DNA of 36,477 nt from Bacillota bacterium (lineage in GTDB: Bacteria; Bacillota; Clostridia; Clostridiales; Clostridiaceae), in NCBI GenBank assembly GCA_023399035.1, contig JAEWQX010000005.1:1-36477 (forward strand), written 5' to 3'. A program made the position numbers and the translations under genes. Shown piece after piece: positions 1-7,894 of the stretch. Below the pieces are notes generated by a model. That model ran no database searches. It was not told the DNA's origin and saw only the letters and a program-made list of their open reading frames with translations. How positions within the stretch are numbered: position 1 is the first letter of the stretch; every line of letters starts with the position of its first letter.

Positions 1-1
1 A

Positions 2-1402
2 ATGAGAAAAGCCGATAGATATGAAAATACTCAATGTTTAGTGCAAGTAGGAAAGATAGCTGAAGATATATTCAGTGGTATTTGGTATGAATATGTAGTT
101 GCTGATAGTGAAGATTTAGATGAAGCAAAAGAAAAATACACAGTATATTTAAGTGATACTGGTAAGTATGTAGATGCATCTGAAACATTAAATATGGTTT
201 ATTACGATGAAAATGGTGATAAGTTAACTATTGATACTTATGATGATTTAGAAGAAAATCATTTAAGTGTAGTTTTTGAAAAGGCATTAATGTTAGATCA
301 AGAAAATATTTATAAATTATTGCTGATTAAAAATGACAGTCAAAGTGAAAAGACATATGAGAATGAAGTTAATGAAGCAAGTATAAGTACTGATGATTCA
401 TTAATTGGCATTTTAAAATACTTCCAAAGTAAAATTAAATATGGTGAAATTGTTCCATATATTCAAAAGATAAGTATGGAACAAGGAGAAAAAGAAGATG
501 GAGCTTATATTCCTAAAAGTGTAGTTACTTGTGAAGCATATGATTTTGATGTTATTGATTTTCTTATAAATAATATTAAAGGTAATAATACAGCAAGAAT
601 CTCAGGAAATAATCTTTATACAATTGAAACAAACGATGATAAAGATAGTATAACAATGAAAAAGTATACTATGAAAAAGATTAAGGATAAAAAGATTTTT
701 GATGGTAAAGAAAAGACTCTAGACAAGAGAGTTCTTGAACTTGATGAAAGCTTTGATTATATAGAAGATGAAGATATGCAGGATTATGATGTAGATGTAC
801 AAGGGAATATATGGATCCTTAATAAAGGAAAAATTCAAAAATTCGAAAACGGAAAGTTAGAAACAAAATATACAGTTGATAGAAGTATAGATAATATTTC
901 TGTTTTTGCTGAAAACAGTTTAATTGCATGGAGCACTGAAAATGAAATATATTCAGTTGTTTCTCCACAGCCTGTTATAGAAGAAAAGCCTGAAGCTTCA
1001 GAAGAAGGTACTGAGTCTAAAGAAGAAGTTGAAATCATAAATGGATGGATCAAGAACACAGACGGAACTTGGTCATATACAAATGCTGATGGAACAAAAG
1101 CAGTAGGATGGTTAAAAGACAATAATACTTGGTATTATTTAAATGCAGAAGGTGTTATGCAGACTGGATGGATAAAGGATGGAAGCACATGGTACTACTT
1201 AAATTCATCAGGTGCAATGCAAACTGGATGGGTTAAAGATGGAGAACAATGGTATTACTTAAATGCATCTGGAGCAATGCATACAGGATGGCTAAAAGAT
1301 ACTAATGGAAAGTGGTACTATTTATATGATAACGGAGTTATGGCTCATAGTACAGTAATTGATGGTTATAAATTAGATGCAAGCGGAGCTTGGATAAATT
1401 AA
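2..1402 (+). CDS. Cell-wall-binding repeat protein (5' end probably outside the window)
   Basis: The readable frame gives 466 residues and is open to the first base of the window. It has no signal peptide at its apparent start, so I take it as the C-terminal part of a longer secreted protein; the ATG at base 2 is probably internal. Residues 1-330 are acidic and rich in K, D and E, resemble no domain I recognise, and include a stretch near 265-330 that looks like short beta-propeller blades. Residues 348-466 are five to six choline/glucan-binding repeats (CW_binding_1 family) with the GW-x-K-(x)n-WYYLN pattern. Such repeats hold clostridial surface proteins non-covalently to the wall or teichoic acid. 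A strong terminator follows, so the gene ends its transcription unit. The role of the N-terminal part is unknown. Confidence 0.8.
   Translation: MRKADRYENTQCLVQVGKIAEDIFSGIWYEYVVADSEDLDEAKEKYTVYLSDTGKYVDASETLNMVYYDENGDKLTIDTYDDLEENHLSVVFEKALMLDQENIYKLLLIKNDSQSEKTYENEVNEASISTDDSLIGILKYFQSKIKYGEIVPYIQKISMEQGEKEDGAYIPKSVVTCEAYDFDVIDFLINNIKGNNTARISGNNLYTIETNDDKDSITMKKYTMKKIKDKKIFDGKEKTLDKRVLELDESFDYIEDEDMQDYDVDVQGNIWILNKGKIQKFENGKLETKYTVDRSIDNISVFAENSLIAWSTENEIYSVVSPQPVIEEKPEASEEGTESKEEVEIINGWIKNTDGTWSYTNADGTKAVGWLKDNNTWYYLNAEGVMQTGWIKDGSTWYYLNSSGAMQTGWVKDGEQWYYLNASGAMHTGWLKDTNGKWYYLYDNGVMAHSTVIDGYKLDASGAWIN
1043..1399 (+). repeat. Tandem cell-wall-binding repeats (about 20 residues each)
   Basis: Five successive units start with GWIK, GWLK, GWIK, GWVK and GWLK and continue to WYYLN or a close variant, then an (S/A)G(A/V)MxT turn. 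The last unit is followed by a degenerate half repeat ending in the sequence GAWIN at the C-terminus. The aromatic residues are the expected choline or glucan contacts of this family. Confidence 0.85.
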
Positions 1403-1418
1403 TAAGATAAATTTTTAT

Positions 1419-1471
1419 AGCTGCTTTAGATGATTTTATTTGAAAGTCTATCTAAAGCAGCTTTGTTTTTT
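1419..1471 (+). terminator. Rho-independent terminator
   Basis: A perfect 13-bp inverted repeat (1419-1431 pairs with 1450-1462, arm AGCTGCTTTAGAT) is followed directly by a T-rich run to 1471. It ends the cell-wall-binding gene. Confidence 0.85.
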
Positions 1472-1566
1472 ATAAGATTTATTATTTTCATAATAAGCAA
1501 TATTAAAGTATATAGACTTTAGTTATGTAACTAAATATGTCTTTTCTTATGTAAAGTAGTTTATTA

Positions 1567-1595
1567 TTGTGTGAACCTGGCTAATATTATATAAT
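1567..1595 (+). promoter_or_regulatory. Candidate sigma-A promoter for the FtsA-like gene
   Basis: TTGTGT (1567-1572) and TATAAT (1590-1595) are 17 bp apart, which predicts a transcript start near 1602. A start so close to the upstream ATG at 1612 favours translation from the second ATG at 1642. The -35 box is weak, so this is a moderate call. Confidence 0.4.
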
Positions 1596-1641
1596 TTAAG
1601 ATAGATTTAAAATGGAATTTGGCAATAAAGGTTGTGTAAAA

Positions 1642-3738
1642 ATGGAATTAAAAGGATTTAATCAAAAGGATATAATTTTTTCATTAGATATAGGGACAAG
1701 GTCTATTATAGGTACAGTAGGGATAATAAAGGATAAAAAATTCCAGGTTGTATGTGAAAAATATATGGAACATGAAGAAAGAGCAATGGTTGATGGTCAG
1801 ATACATGACATAACACTTGTGGCATCTGTTGTTCAAAAGGTGAAAAGCGCTATTGAAGAGGAAGTTGGAATTACATTAAATGAAGTTTCAATTGCAGCTG
1901 CGGGAAGATTTTTAAGAACTGTAAATTCTAAGGCTGAACTTGAAATAAATGAAGAAGATGAAATAGATAAGAAAGCCGTGAGAAGCTTAGAATTAAGTGC
2001 AGTTAAAAACGCAGAAGAAGAAATAAATACAATAACTGAAGGCAAGCTCTATTGTGTAGGGTATTCTGTCAAGAGCTTTTACTTAAATGGATTTCTTATT
2101 TCAAATCTTATAGGGCATAAGGGTGAAAAGATTGGAGCAGAAGTTATTGCTACATTCTTACCAAGATCAGTTGTCGATTCTTTATATTCAGTAATGAATA
2201 AAGTTAATTTAAAGGTAGTAAATCTTACATTAGAACCAATTGCTGCAATGGAAGCAGCAATACCTAAGAACTTAAGACTATTGAATATAGCATTAGTCGA
2301 TATAGGTGCAGGAACATCGGATATTGCAATAAGCTCAAAAGAAACTATTTCAGCTTATGGAATGGTACCTATGGCTGGTGATGAAATAACTGAAACAATA
2401 GTGCAGGAATATTTAGTCGATTTTAATACAGCAGAAAGAATAAAAAGAGAAGTAGCAGTTAATTCAGAAATAAGCTATATTGATGTTCTTGGAATGGAAA
2501 ACACAATATCATCAGAAAGTGTATTGAAGCTTGTAGGTAATATTGTAGATAAGACAGCAGATGAGATATCTAAAAAGATTCTCGAATTAAATGGGGACAA
2601 ATCTCCTAGTGCAGTATTCCTTGTTGGGGGAGGGGCGCATACACCAGGCATGCTTGAATGTATAGCAGGAAAACTTAATCTTCCACCTCAGAGAATTGCA
2701 GTAAAGGATAGAAAGGCTGTAACTGAATGTATATCTGATAATGAGCTTGGTTCAGCAGGGGTGACTGTCCTTGGAATAGCTTTAGTAGCTATAAGGAGTC
2801 TTGGAAATGACTTTATTGATGTACAGCTTAATGGTGAGCCGATAAGCTTATTCAATTCACATAAACATACCATTATGGATGTGTTATTACAGGCGGGAAT
2901 CAATCCATCACTTTTAATAAGCAAGAATGGAAAAAGTGTGAGATTTACATATAACGGATGTAAGAGAATTGTATTTGGTGAGTATGGAACAAATGCAAAG
3001 ATACTCATAAATTCACAGGAAGCAGCTCTTGAGACAGAAGTTAATAGAGATGATAAAATAGAACTTGTTTATGCTCAGAATGGAAAGAATGCAGAACCTA
3101 AACTTTGTGATAATATAAGAAATATAGATTCTATATCAGTTTTTATTGATGAAGAAATAGTAAATTTAGATCCAGTAATACTTGCAAATGATAATATGCA
3201 AGAATTAGAATATATTATTCAAAATGGAGATGAAGTAAAAGTATTTCTTCCAACAAAAATTGAAGATTTAAAGAAATATGTAATTAAAGAAGATATTCAA
3301 CTGATTAGTGGAGAAAATATATTAGAGGATTCATATGTAGTTAGTGAGGGAGAAAAACTCAGAAGATATTCTGAGAGTGATTCTGATAAACATTCAGATA
3401 TAATTAATAATGAAAGTGATGAAGAAGAAATATCAGAACTTACAGCAGTAGATGAAGAATCAGGAGAAGGTATTGCAGAGAATACTGAAGATAATAAAAT
3501 TGAAAACAGCATAAAGGCATATAAAGAAGAATTTCAAAGTATAAATGTAGTTATTAATGGGTCTCCTACATTAATGCAAGGGAAAAATGAGTATATAATA
3601 GTTGATATATTTGATTATATTGATTTTGACTTGACAGTTCCAAAGGGAAACATTAATCTTACTTTAAATGGAGAAAATTCACAATATACTGCGAAAATAA
3701 AAGATGGTGATGTTATTGAAGTTTTCTGGTCAGAATAG
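1642..3738 (+). CDS. FtsA/PilM-family actin-like ATPase with long C-terminal extension
   Basis: Residues 1-385 carry the FtsA signatures in order: phosphate-1 loop around SLDIGTRS (near residue 15), an SHS2-like insertion beginning EVSIAAAGRF, phosphate-2 loop LVDIGAGTSDIA and the adenosine motif FLVGGGAHTPG. FtsA polymerises on ATP and tethers FtsZ to the membrane; PilM relatives serve pilus assembly. At 698 residues the protein is far longer than the roughly 420 of classical FtsA. The extra 300 residues hold a possible small beta-rich domain (near 390-480) and a very acidic linker (near 580-640), and I see no terminal amphipathic membrane helix. I chose ATG 1642, with AAAGG ten bases upstream, over ATG 1612, which has no ribosome site. 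It stands alone, not in an ftsQAZ cluster, so it is probably a clostridial paralogue. Confidence 0.8.
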   Translation: MELKGFNQKDIIFSLDIGTRSIIGTVGIIKDKKFQVVCEKYMEHEERAMVDGQIHDITLVASVVQKVKSAIEEEVGITLNEVSIAAAGRFLRTVNSKAELEINEEDEIDKKAVRSLELSAVKNAEEEINTITEGKLYCVGYSVKSFYLNGFLISNLIGHKGEKIGAEVIATFLPRSVVDSLYSVMNKVNLKVVNLTLEPIAAMEAAIPKNLRLLNIALVDIGAGTSDIAISSKETISAYGMVPMAGDEITETIVQEYLVDFNTAERIKREVAVNSEISYIDVLGMENTISSESVLKLVGNIVDKTADEISKKILELNGDKSPSAVFLVGGGAHTPGMLECIAGKLNLPPQRIAVKDRKAVTECISDNELGSAGVTVLGIALVAIRSLGNDFIDVQLNGEPISLFNSHKHTIMDVLLQAGINPSLLISKNGKSVRFTYNGCKRIVFGEYGTNAKILINSQEAALETEVNRDDKIELVYAQNGKNAEPKLCDNIRNIDSISVFIDEEIVNLDPVILANDNMQELEYIIQNGDEVKVFLPTKIEDLKKYVIKEDIQLISGENILEDSYVVSEGEKLRRYSESDSDKHSDIINNESDEEEISELTAVDEESGEGIAENTEDNKIENSIKAYKEEFQSINVVINGSPTLMQGKNEYIIVDIFDYIDFDLTVPKGNINLTLNGENSQYTAKIKDGDVIEVFWSE

Positions 3739-3777
3739 TTTATAGCATTTAGAGTTATATTACGGAGGGTATTTAAT

Positions 3778-4959
3778 ATGATAGATTTTAAAAAAGAAGC
3801 AGAAATTATCAAAGATGAATTGATAAGCATAAGAAGAGACTTACATGAACATCCTGAAACAGGATTTGAAGAAGTAAGAACTTCTGGAGTGATAAAGGAA
3901 TTTTTATCAAAAAATAATATTCCATATATAGAAGTGGCTAAAACTGGTGTCTGTGGAATTATAAAAGGAACAAAAGAAGGCAACAATAAGACTATAGCAT
4001 TAAGAGGAGATATTGATGCTCTTCCAATTCAGGATATGAAAACATGTGAATTTAAATCTAAAGTTCCTGGGAAAATGCATGCATGTGGCCACGATGCTCA
4101 TACAACAATATTAATGGGCGCTGCAAAATTATTAAATGAACATAAAGATGAATTCAGTGGAACAGTAAAATTATTATTTGAACCAGCTGAAGAAACAACA
4201 GGAGGAGCACCTCACATGATAAAAGAAGGTGTTTTAGATGATCCAAATGTTGATTGTGTATTAGGACTTCATGTTGATGAAGAAACAGAATGTGGAACAA
4301 TAAAAATAAAAAAGGGAGTAGTAAATGCGGCTTCAAATCCATACAGCATTAAAATAACAGGTCAGGGTGGACACGGTGCTTCACCACATACTACAGTAGA
4401 TCCAGTAGTTATTGCAAGCCATATTGTAATAGCACTTCAGACTATTGTAAGCAGAGAAATAGCACCAGTAAATCCTGCAGTAGTTACTGTAGGAACAATT
4501 CATGCAGGTACAGCACAAAATATTATACCAGGTGAAGCTACAATAAGCGGTATGATAAGAACTATGACTAGAGAAGACAGAGCTTTTGCTGTTCAGAGAC
4601 TTACTGAAATAGCAGAGGGAATAGCGTCTATGTCAAGAGCAAAAGCACAAGTTACAATAGATGAAAGCTATCCATGTCTTTACAATGAAGATACTTGTGT
4701 TGATTTATTGAAAGAAAGCGCAGAAAAAGTTTTAGGCAGAGAAAATGTTTTAGAACAGAAAAATCCTAAGATGGGAGTAGAAAGTTTTGCATATTTTGCA
4801 ATGGAAAGACCAGCAGCATTTTATTTCTTAGGCTCTGGAAATAAAGCTAAACATACAGATGAACCTGCACACAGCAACTTATTTAATATAGATGAAGATT
4901 GTCTTCCAATTGGAGCTGCTATACAGGCTACTGCTGCATATAATTATTTGACAAAATAA
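3778..4959 (+). CDS. M20 (M20D) metal-dependent amidohydrolase
   Basis: The 393-residue length is typical of the hippurate / N-acyl-amino-acid hydrolase group. Visible family motifs are RRDLHEHPETGFEE near the N-terminus, LRGDIDALPIQD, the metal-binding HACGHDAH (C103, H105), EPAEETTGGA (E138/E139), GLHVD (H165) and a late histidine in KHTDEPAHSN. These bind one or two divalent metals and activate water for hydrolysis of an N-acyl or peptide amide bond. No signal peptide is visible, so it should act in the cytosol. A strong Shine-Dalgarno sequence (GGAGGG, 3764-3769) sits 8 bases before the ATG, and only 39 bases separate it from the FtsA-like gene, so the two may be cotranscribed. The substrate cannot be read from sequence. 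Confidence 0.88.
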   Translation: MIDFKKEAEIIKDELISIRRDLHEHPETGFEEVRTSGVIKEFLSKNNIPYIEVAKTGVCGIIKGTKEGNNKTIALRGDIDALPIQDMKTCEFKSKVPGKMHACGHDAHTTILMGAAKLLNEHKDEFSGTVKLLFEPAEETTGGAPHMIKEGVLDDPNVDCVLGLHVDEETECGTIKIKKGVVNAASNPYSIKITGQGGHGASPHTTVDPVVIASHIVIALQTIVSREIAPVNPAVVTVGTIHAGTAQNIIPGEATISGMIRTMTREDRAFAVQRLTEIAEGIASMSRAKAQVTIDESYPCLYNEDTCVDLLKESAEKVLGRENVLEQKNPKMGVESFAYFAMERPAAFYFLGSGNKAKHTDEPAHSNLFNIDEDCLPIGAAIQATAAYNYLTK

Positions 4960-5017
4960 TTATAATTGACAATAGTACAAAAAAACTAGATAATGCTAAG
5001 AGGATAGACAAAAGAAA

Positions 5018-5171
5018 AGTTGAAAATTGATTTTCCTTATGAGTACTGCTTGTAGGGAGTTAAAAGCTGAAGGAAGAAATCTTCAAAGAATGTTTTGTGA
5101 AATGAATTTAAAATATCATGGAGAAATATCTGTATCGACTTTCAGCTGATATACAGTTTCAATTTTCAATT
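5018..5171. repeat. Degenerate palindromic intergenic element
   Basis: The gap 4960-5193 carries nested inverted repeats: GTTGAAAATTGA (5019-5030) against TCAATTTTCAAT (5159-5170), and inside it AGCTGAA (5065-5071) against TTCAGCT (5141-5147). The outer motif is the tandem TTGAAAATTGA type that I recall as common between clostridial genes. There is no ORF inside it, so it is either a non-autonomous mobile remnant or a large transcribed hairpin. Confidence 0.5.
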
Positions 5172-5193
5172 AATTTAGTAGGAGTGATTATGT

Positions 5194-6168
5194 TTGAGAA
5201 TAGAAATAGGAGCAAACGAAGCAGGACAAAGACTTGATAAGTTTTTAAGAAAGTTATTAAAGGATGTACCTTTAAGCGCTATATTTAAAGCTTTAAGAAA
5301 AAAAGATATTAGAGTTAATGGCAAGAAACAAAATGAAAAATATTTTCTTGAAGAAGGCGACGTTGTAGAAATTAAGTATATACAAAGCAAAAAAGAAGAT
5401 AAGACGAAGAAATTCATAAAAGTAGATCCTAAACGTATGAAGATATGTTTTGAAGATGAGAACATGGTAATAGTTGAAAAGTGGCCTGGAATACTTGTAC
5501 ATTCAGATTCAAGCGATAATAAGGAAGCTACTTTAACAGATTATGTACTTTGTTATTTAAATGACAAAGGTGATTATCTTCCAGAAAATGAAGTTACTTT
5601 TACACCAGCTGCATGTAACAGATTAGATAGAAATACATCTGGTATGATTATGTTTGGTAAGACTTTTGAAGGATTAAAATGTATAAATGAAGCAATAAGG
5701 GAAGATGAAGTAAAGAAATATTATTATACATTAACAAAGGGAAGAGCTAAGAGCGGATTATATGAAGGATATATAGTGAAGAATCCTGAGACTAATATAT
5801 CAACAGTATATGATAAAGAAGTAAAGAATTCTAAGAAAATAGCAATGGATGTTAAAGTTGTTGAAACTAATGGTGCATATTCATTATTAGAAATCAACTT
5901 AATTACAGGAAGAAGCCATCAGATAAGAGCACATCTTGCTCATGCTGGAAATCCTATAATTGGGGATAATAAATATGGAGATAAGAAATTAAATTCATTC
6001 TTTGAAAGTAAGTATGGATTAAATTATCAATTCTTATATGCATATAAATTAAACTTTAGGAAGATAAAAGGTAAGCTTGGATATTTAGACAACAAGACTA
6101 TAGCAGTAGCATTACCTCCATTATTTAAAAAAATAAAACAAGATGTATTTAAGGTTTCATTCAGATAG
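5194..6168 (+). CDS. RluA-family 23S rRNA pseudouridine synthase (RluC/RluD-like)
   Basis: An S4-like RNA-binding domain occupies residues 1-60 (AGQRLDKFLRKLL and later IRVNGKK). It is followed by the RluA catalytic domain with the motif NRLDRNTSG, where D145 is the catalytic aspartate, and by the late motif GRSHQIRAHLAHAGNPIIGD. The enzyme converts selected uridines of large-subunit rRNA to pseudouridine; the exact target is not readable. The start is TTG 5194, nine bases after AGGAG (5180-5184). The nearer ATG at 5190 is out of frame. The next gene begins 9 bases after the stop, so the two form an operon. The length of 324 residues is normal. Confidence 0.88.
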   Translation: MRIEIGANEAGQRLDKFLRKLLKDVPLSAIFKALRKKDIRVNGKKQNEKYFLEEGDVVEIKYIQSKKEDKTKKFIKVDPKRMKICFEDENMVIVEKWPGILVHSDSSDNKEATLTDYVLCYLNDKGDYLPENEVTFTPAACNRLDRNTSGMIMFGKTFEGLKCINEAIREDEVKKYYYTLTKGRAKSGLYEGYIVKNPETNISTVYDKEVKNSKKIAMDVKVVETNGAYSLLEINLITGRSHQIRAHLAHAGNPIIGDNKYGDKKLNSFFESKYGLNYQFLYAYKLNFRKIKGKLGYLDNKTIAVALPPLFKKIKQDVFKVSFR

Positions 6169-6177
6169 GAGGTAATC

Positions 6178-7791
6178 ATGGAAGAGAAATCAGCCAATAG
6201 GGGCTTTTTAATTCTTTCAATAGCCGGGATAGCAAGTAAAATAATATCAGTATTTTATATTCCTCTTCTTCAAAGAATTTTAGGATTAAGTGGATATGGG
6301 ATATACCAGAATTGTTATGAAGTATTTTTATTTGCATATGCAATAACTAATCTTGGAACACAGCCTGCAATAGCAAAGGTTGTAGCAGAACTTACTGCAT
6401 TGGAGAAGCATGAGGATGCCATAAGGACATTAAAAATATCAAGAACGTTACTGGCACTTGTTGGTGGAGTAATATCAATAGTATTGATGATGTTTGCATT
6501 TCCTATAGGGAATCTTATAGGAAATCCTGAAGCATCTTATGGAATACTGCTCCTTGCACCAAGTATATTTATTACATCAATACTGTCTTCATACAGGGGA
6601 TTTTTCCAAGGTAAGAGCAGTATGAATGCAATAGCTGTTTCTCAGGTTGTTGAGCAGATAATAAATATTCTTGTGAGTTTAACATGTGCATTTCTACTTG
6701 TTAAGATAAGTATTGCATATGGAAGCGCAGGGGGAACTATAGGTACCTCTGTAGGAGCTTTAGTGGCATGTCTTTACATGGTTTATGTATATGATAAAAA
6801 GAACTTTGAAGAAGAAGCTATAGAGGCTCAGGCAGCATCAAACAAAAAGAGGGTACGAAGCAAATCTATAATAAGAAAGCTTATTAGATATGGACTTCCA
6901 ATAACACTTACTGCGGGGCTTCAGAATTTTGGAAGTCTTGTAGATATGGTTAATGTAAATAGCAGATTAGCTCATGCAGGATTTACTCTTCAAAAAGCTC
7001 AGGAACTATATGGGGTTTTAGGAAGATATAAAACATTATTATCTGTCCCTCTTATTATAGTGACTGCTTTAGGTACTACTGTACTTCCAGCAATAGCAGC
7101 AGCAATGGCATTGAAAAATAAAAAAGATATAAGAAAGAAAACAGGTTTTGCTTTCAGAGTCACATTTATAATAACAATTCCAGCAGCTGTTGGGCTTTCA
7201 TGTCTTGCAAGTGAAGTATTTGAACTTCTTTATGGAACAAGTCAAGGATATGAACTTATGATGGTAGGTTCAATTGTCCTGGTAATCCAATCCGTAGTAC
7301 AGATACAGACTACAATACTTCAAAGTATGAATAAGCTGTACTTTGTATTATTTACTTTTTCTTTAGGGATAGTTGCAAAGATAGTTGCTAATTTTATTCT
7401 TGTAGGAATACCAAGCATTAATATTTTAGGAGTAGTTGCAGGTAACTTCCTATGGTTCCTTATTCCTATGATATTGAATAGTATAGCCTTAAATAAGGCT
7501 CTTAGAGTAAGAATTGCATTTTTACCTAATATGATTAAGCCGTGTATATCATCATTAGCTATGGCAGGTGTGATATTTGCACTTAAGCAGCCTGCTGAGA
7601 TAATTTTATCCATAACAAATGGTGGAAAAGTATTGAGTGGAGTGATGACATTAATAATGATAGCTATTGGCGGATGCATATATCTTTATCTTATGATTCT
7701 TATTGGAGGATTAAATAAAGAAGATCTTGATAGTATATCAGGAAAAATATACAGAGTTCTTCCAAGATTCCTGAGAAAAAGAATGAGATGA
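6178..7791 (+). CDS. MOP-superfamily flippase (SpoVB / MurJ-like polysaccharide exporter)
   Basis: This is a 537-residue integral membrane protein with about 14 hydrophobic segments. It opens with the family pattern NRGFLILSIAGIASKIISVFY, then GLSGYGIYQNCYEVF, as in SpoVB and related lipid-linked oligosaccharide flippases. Such proteins move lipid-linked saccharides such as lipid II across the membrane for wall, cortex or surface polysaccharide assembly. A charged loop (near residues 215-235, rich in K and R) separates two bundles of about seven helices. AGGAGG precedes the ATG. It sits directly behind the pseudouridine synthase gene and converges with a second member of the same family on the other strand. 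Which of the two is the true SpoVB cannot be settled here. Confidence 0.83.
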   Translation: MEEKSANRGFLILSIAGIASKIISVFYIPLLQRILGLSGYGIYQNCYEVFLFAYAITNLGTQPAIAKVVAELTALEKHEDAIRTLKISRTLLALVGGVISIVLMMFAFPIGNLIGNPEASYGILLLAPSIFITSILSSYRGFFQGKSSMNAIAVSQVVEQIINILVSLTCAFLLVKISIAYGSAGGTIGTSVGALVACLYMVYVYDKKNFEEEAIEAQAASNKKRVRSKSIIRKLIRYGLPITLTAGLQNFGSLVDMVNVNSRLAHAGFTLQKAQELYGVLGRYKTLLSVPLIIVTALGTTVLPAIAAAMALKNKKDIRKKTGFAFRVTFIITIPAAVGLSCLASEVFELLYGTSQGYELMMVGSIVLVIQSVVQIQTTILQSMNKLYFVLFTFSLGIVAKIVANFILVGIPSINILGVVAGNFLWFLIPMILNSIALNKALRVRIAFLPNMIKPCISSLAMAGVIFALKQPAEIILSITNGGKVLSGVMTLIMIAIGGCIYLYLMILIGGLNKEDLDSISGKIYRVLPRFLRKRMR

Positions 7792-7792
7792 T

Positions 7793-7850
7793 ATCAATTG
7801 AAAGTTGAAAATCAATAGTTAAGGAAAAATAGCATAGCTATTTTCTAAAA
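7793..7850. repeat. Half-copy of a palindromic intergenic element
   Basis: CAATTGAAAGTTGAAAATCA is followed by a GTTAAGG step and the small hairpin AAAATAGC-ata-GCTATTTT. This resembles the left arm and core of the element at 5018-5171, lying between the flippase stop codon and the shared terminator. Confidence 0.4.
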
Positions 7851-7859
7851 TAAATTATA

Positions 7860-7894
7860 AAAATAGAGGCATTCAATTAGAATGTCTCTATTTT
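7860..7894. terminator. Bidirectional terminator between convergent flippase genes
   Basis: A 15-bp stem (7860-7874 with 7880-7894, one G-T pair) has a 5-base loop and A/T-rich ends, giving a U tract in both directions. The stop codon of the minus-strand flippase lies at the edge of the stem. Confidence 0.8.

Noticed and set aside
2688..3008. Minus-strand frames opposite the FtsA-like gene (also 1833-2045 and 3297-3512)
   Set aside because: They are antisense shadows without ribosome sites or known motifs; the plus-strand frame has family motifs throughout.
5190..5192. ATG just before the pseudouridine synthase
   Set aside because: It is out of frame with the S4 and catalytic domains; TTG 5194 is in frame at a better distance from AGGAG.
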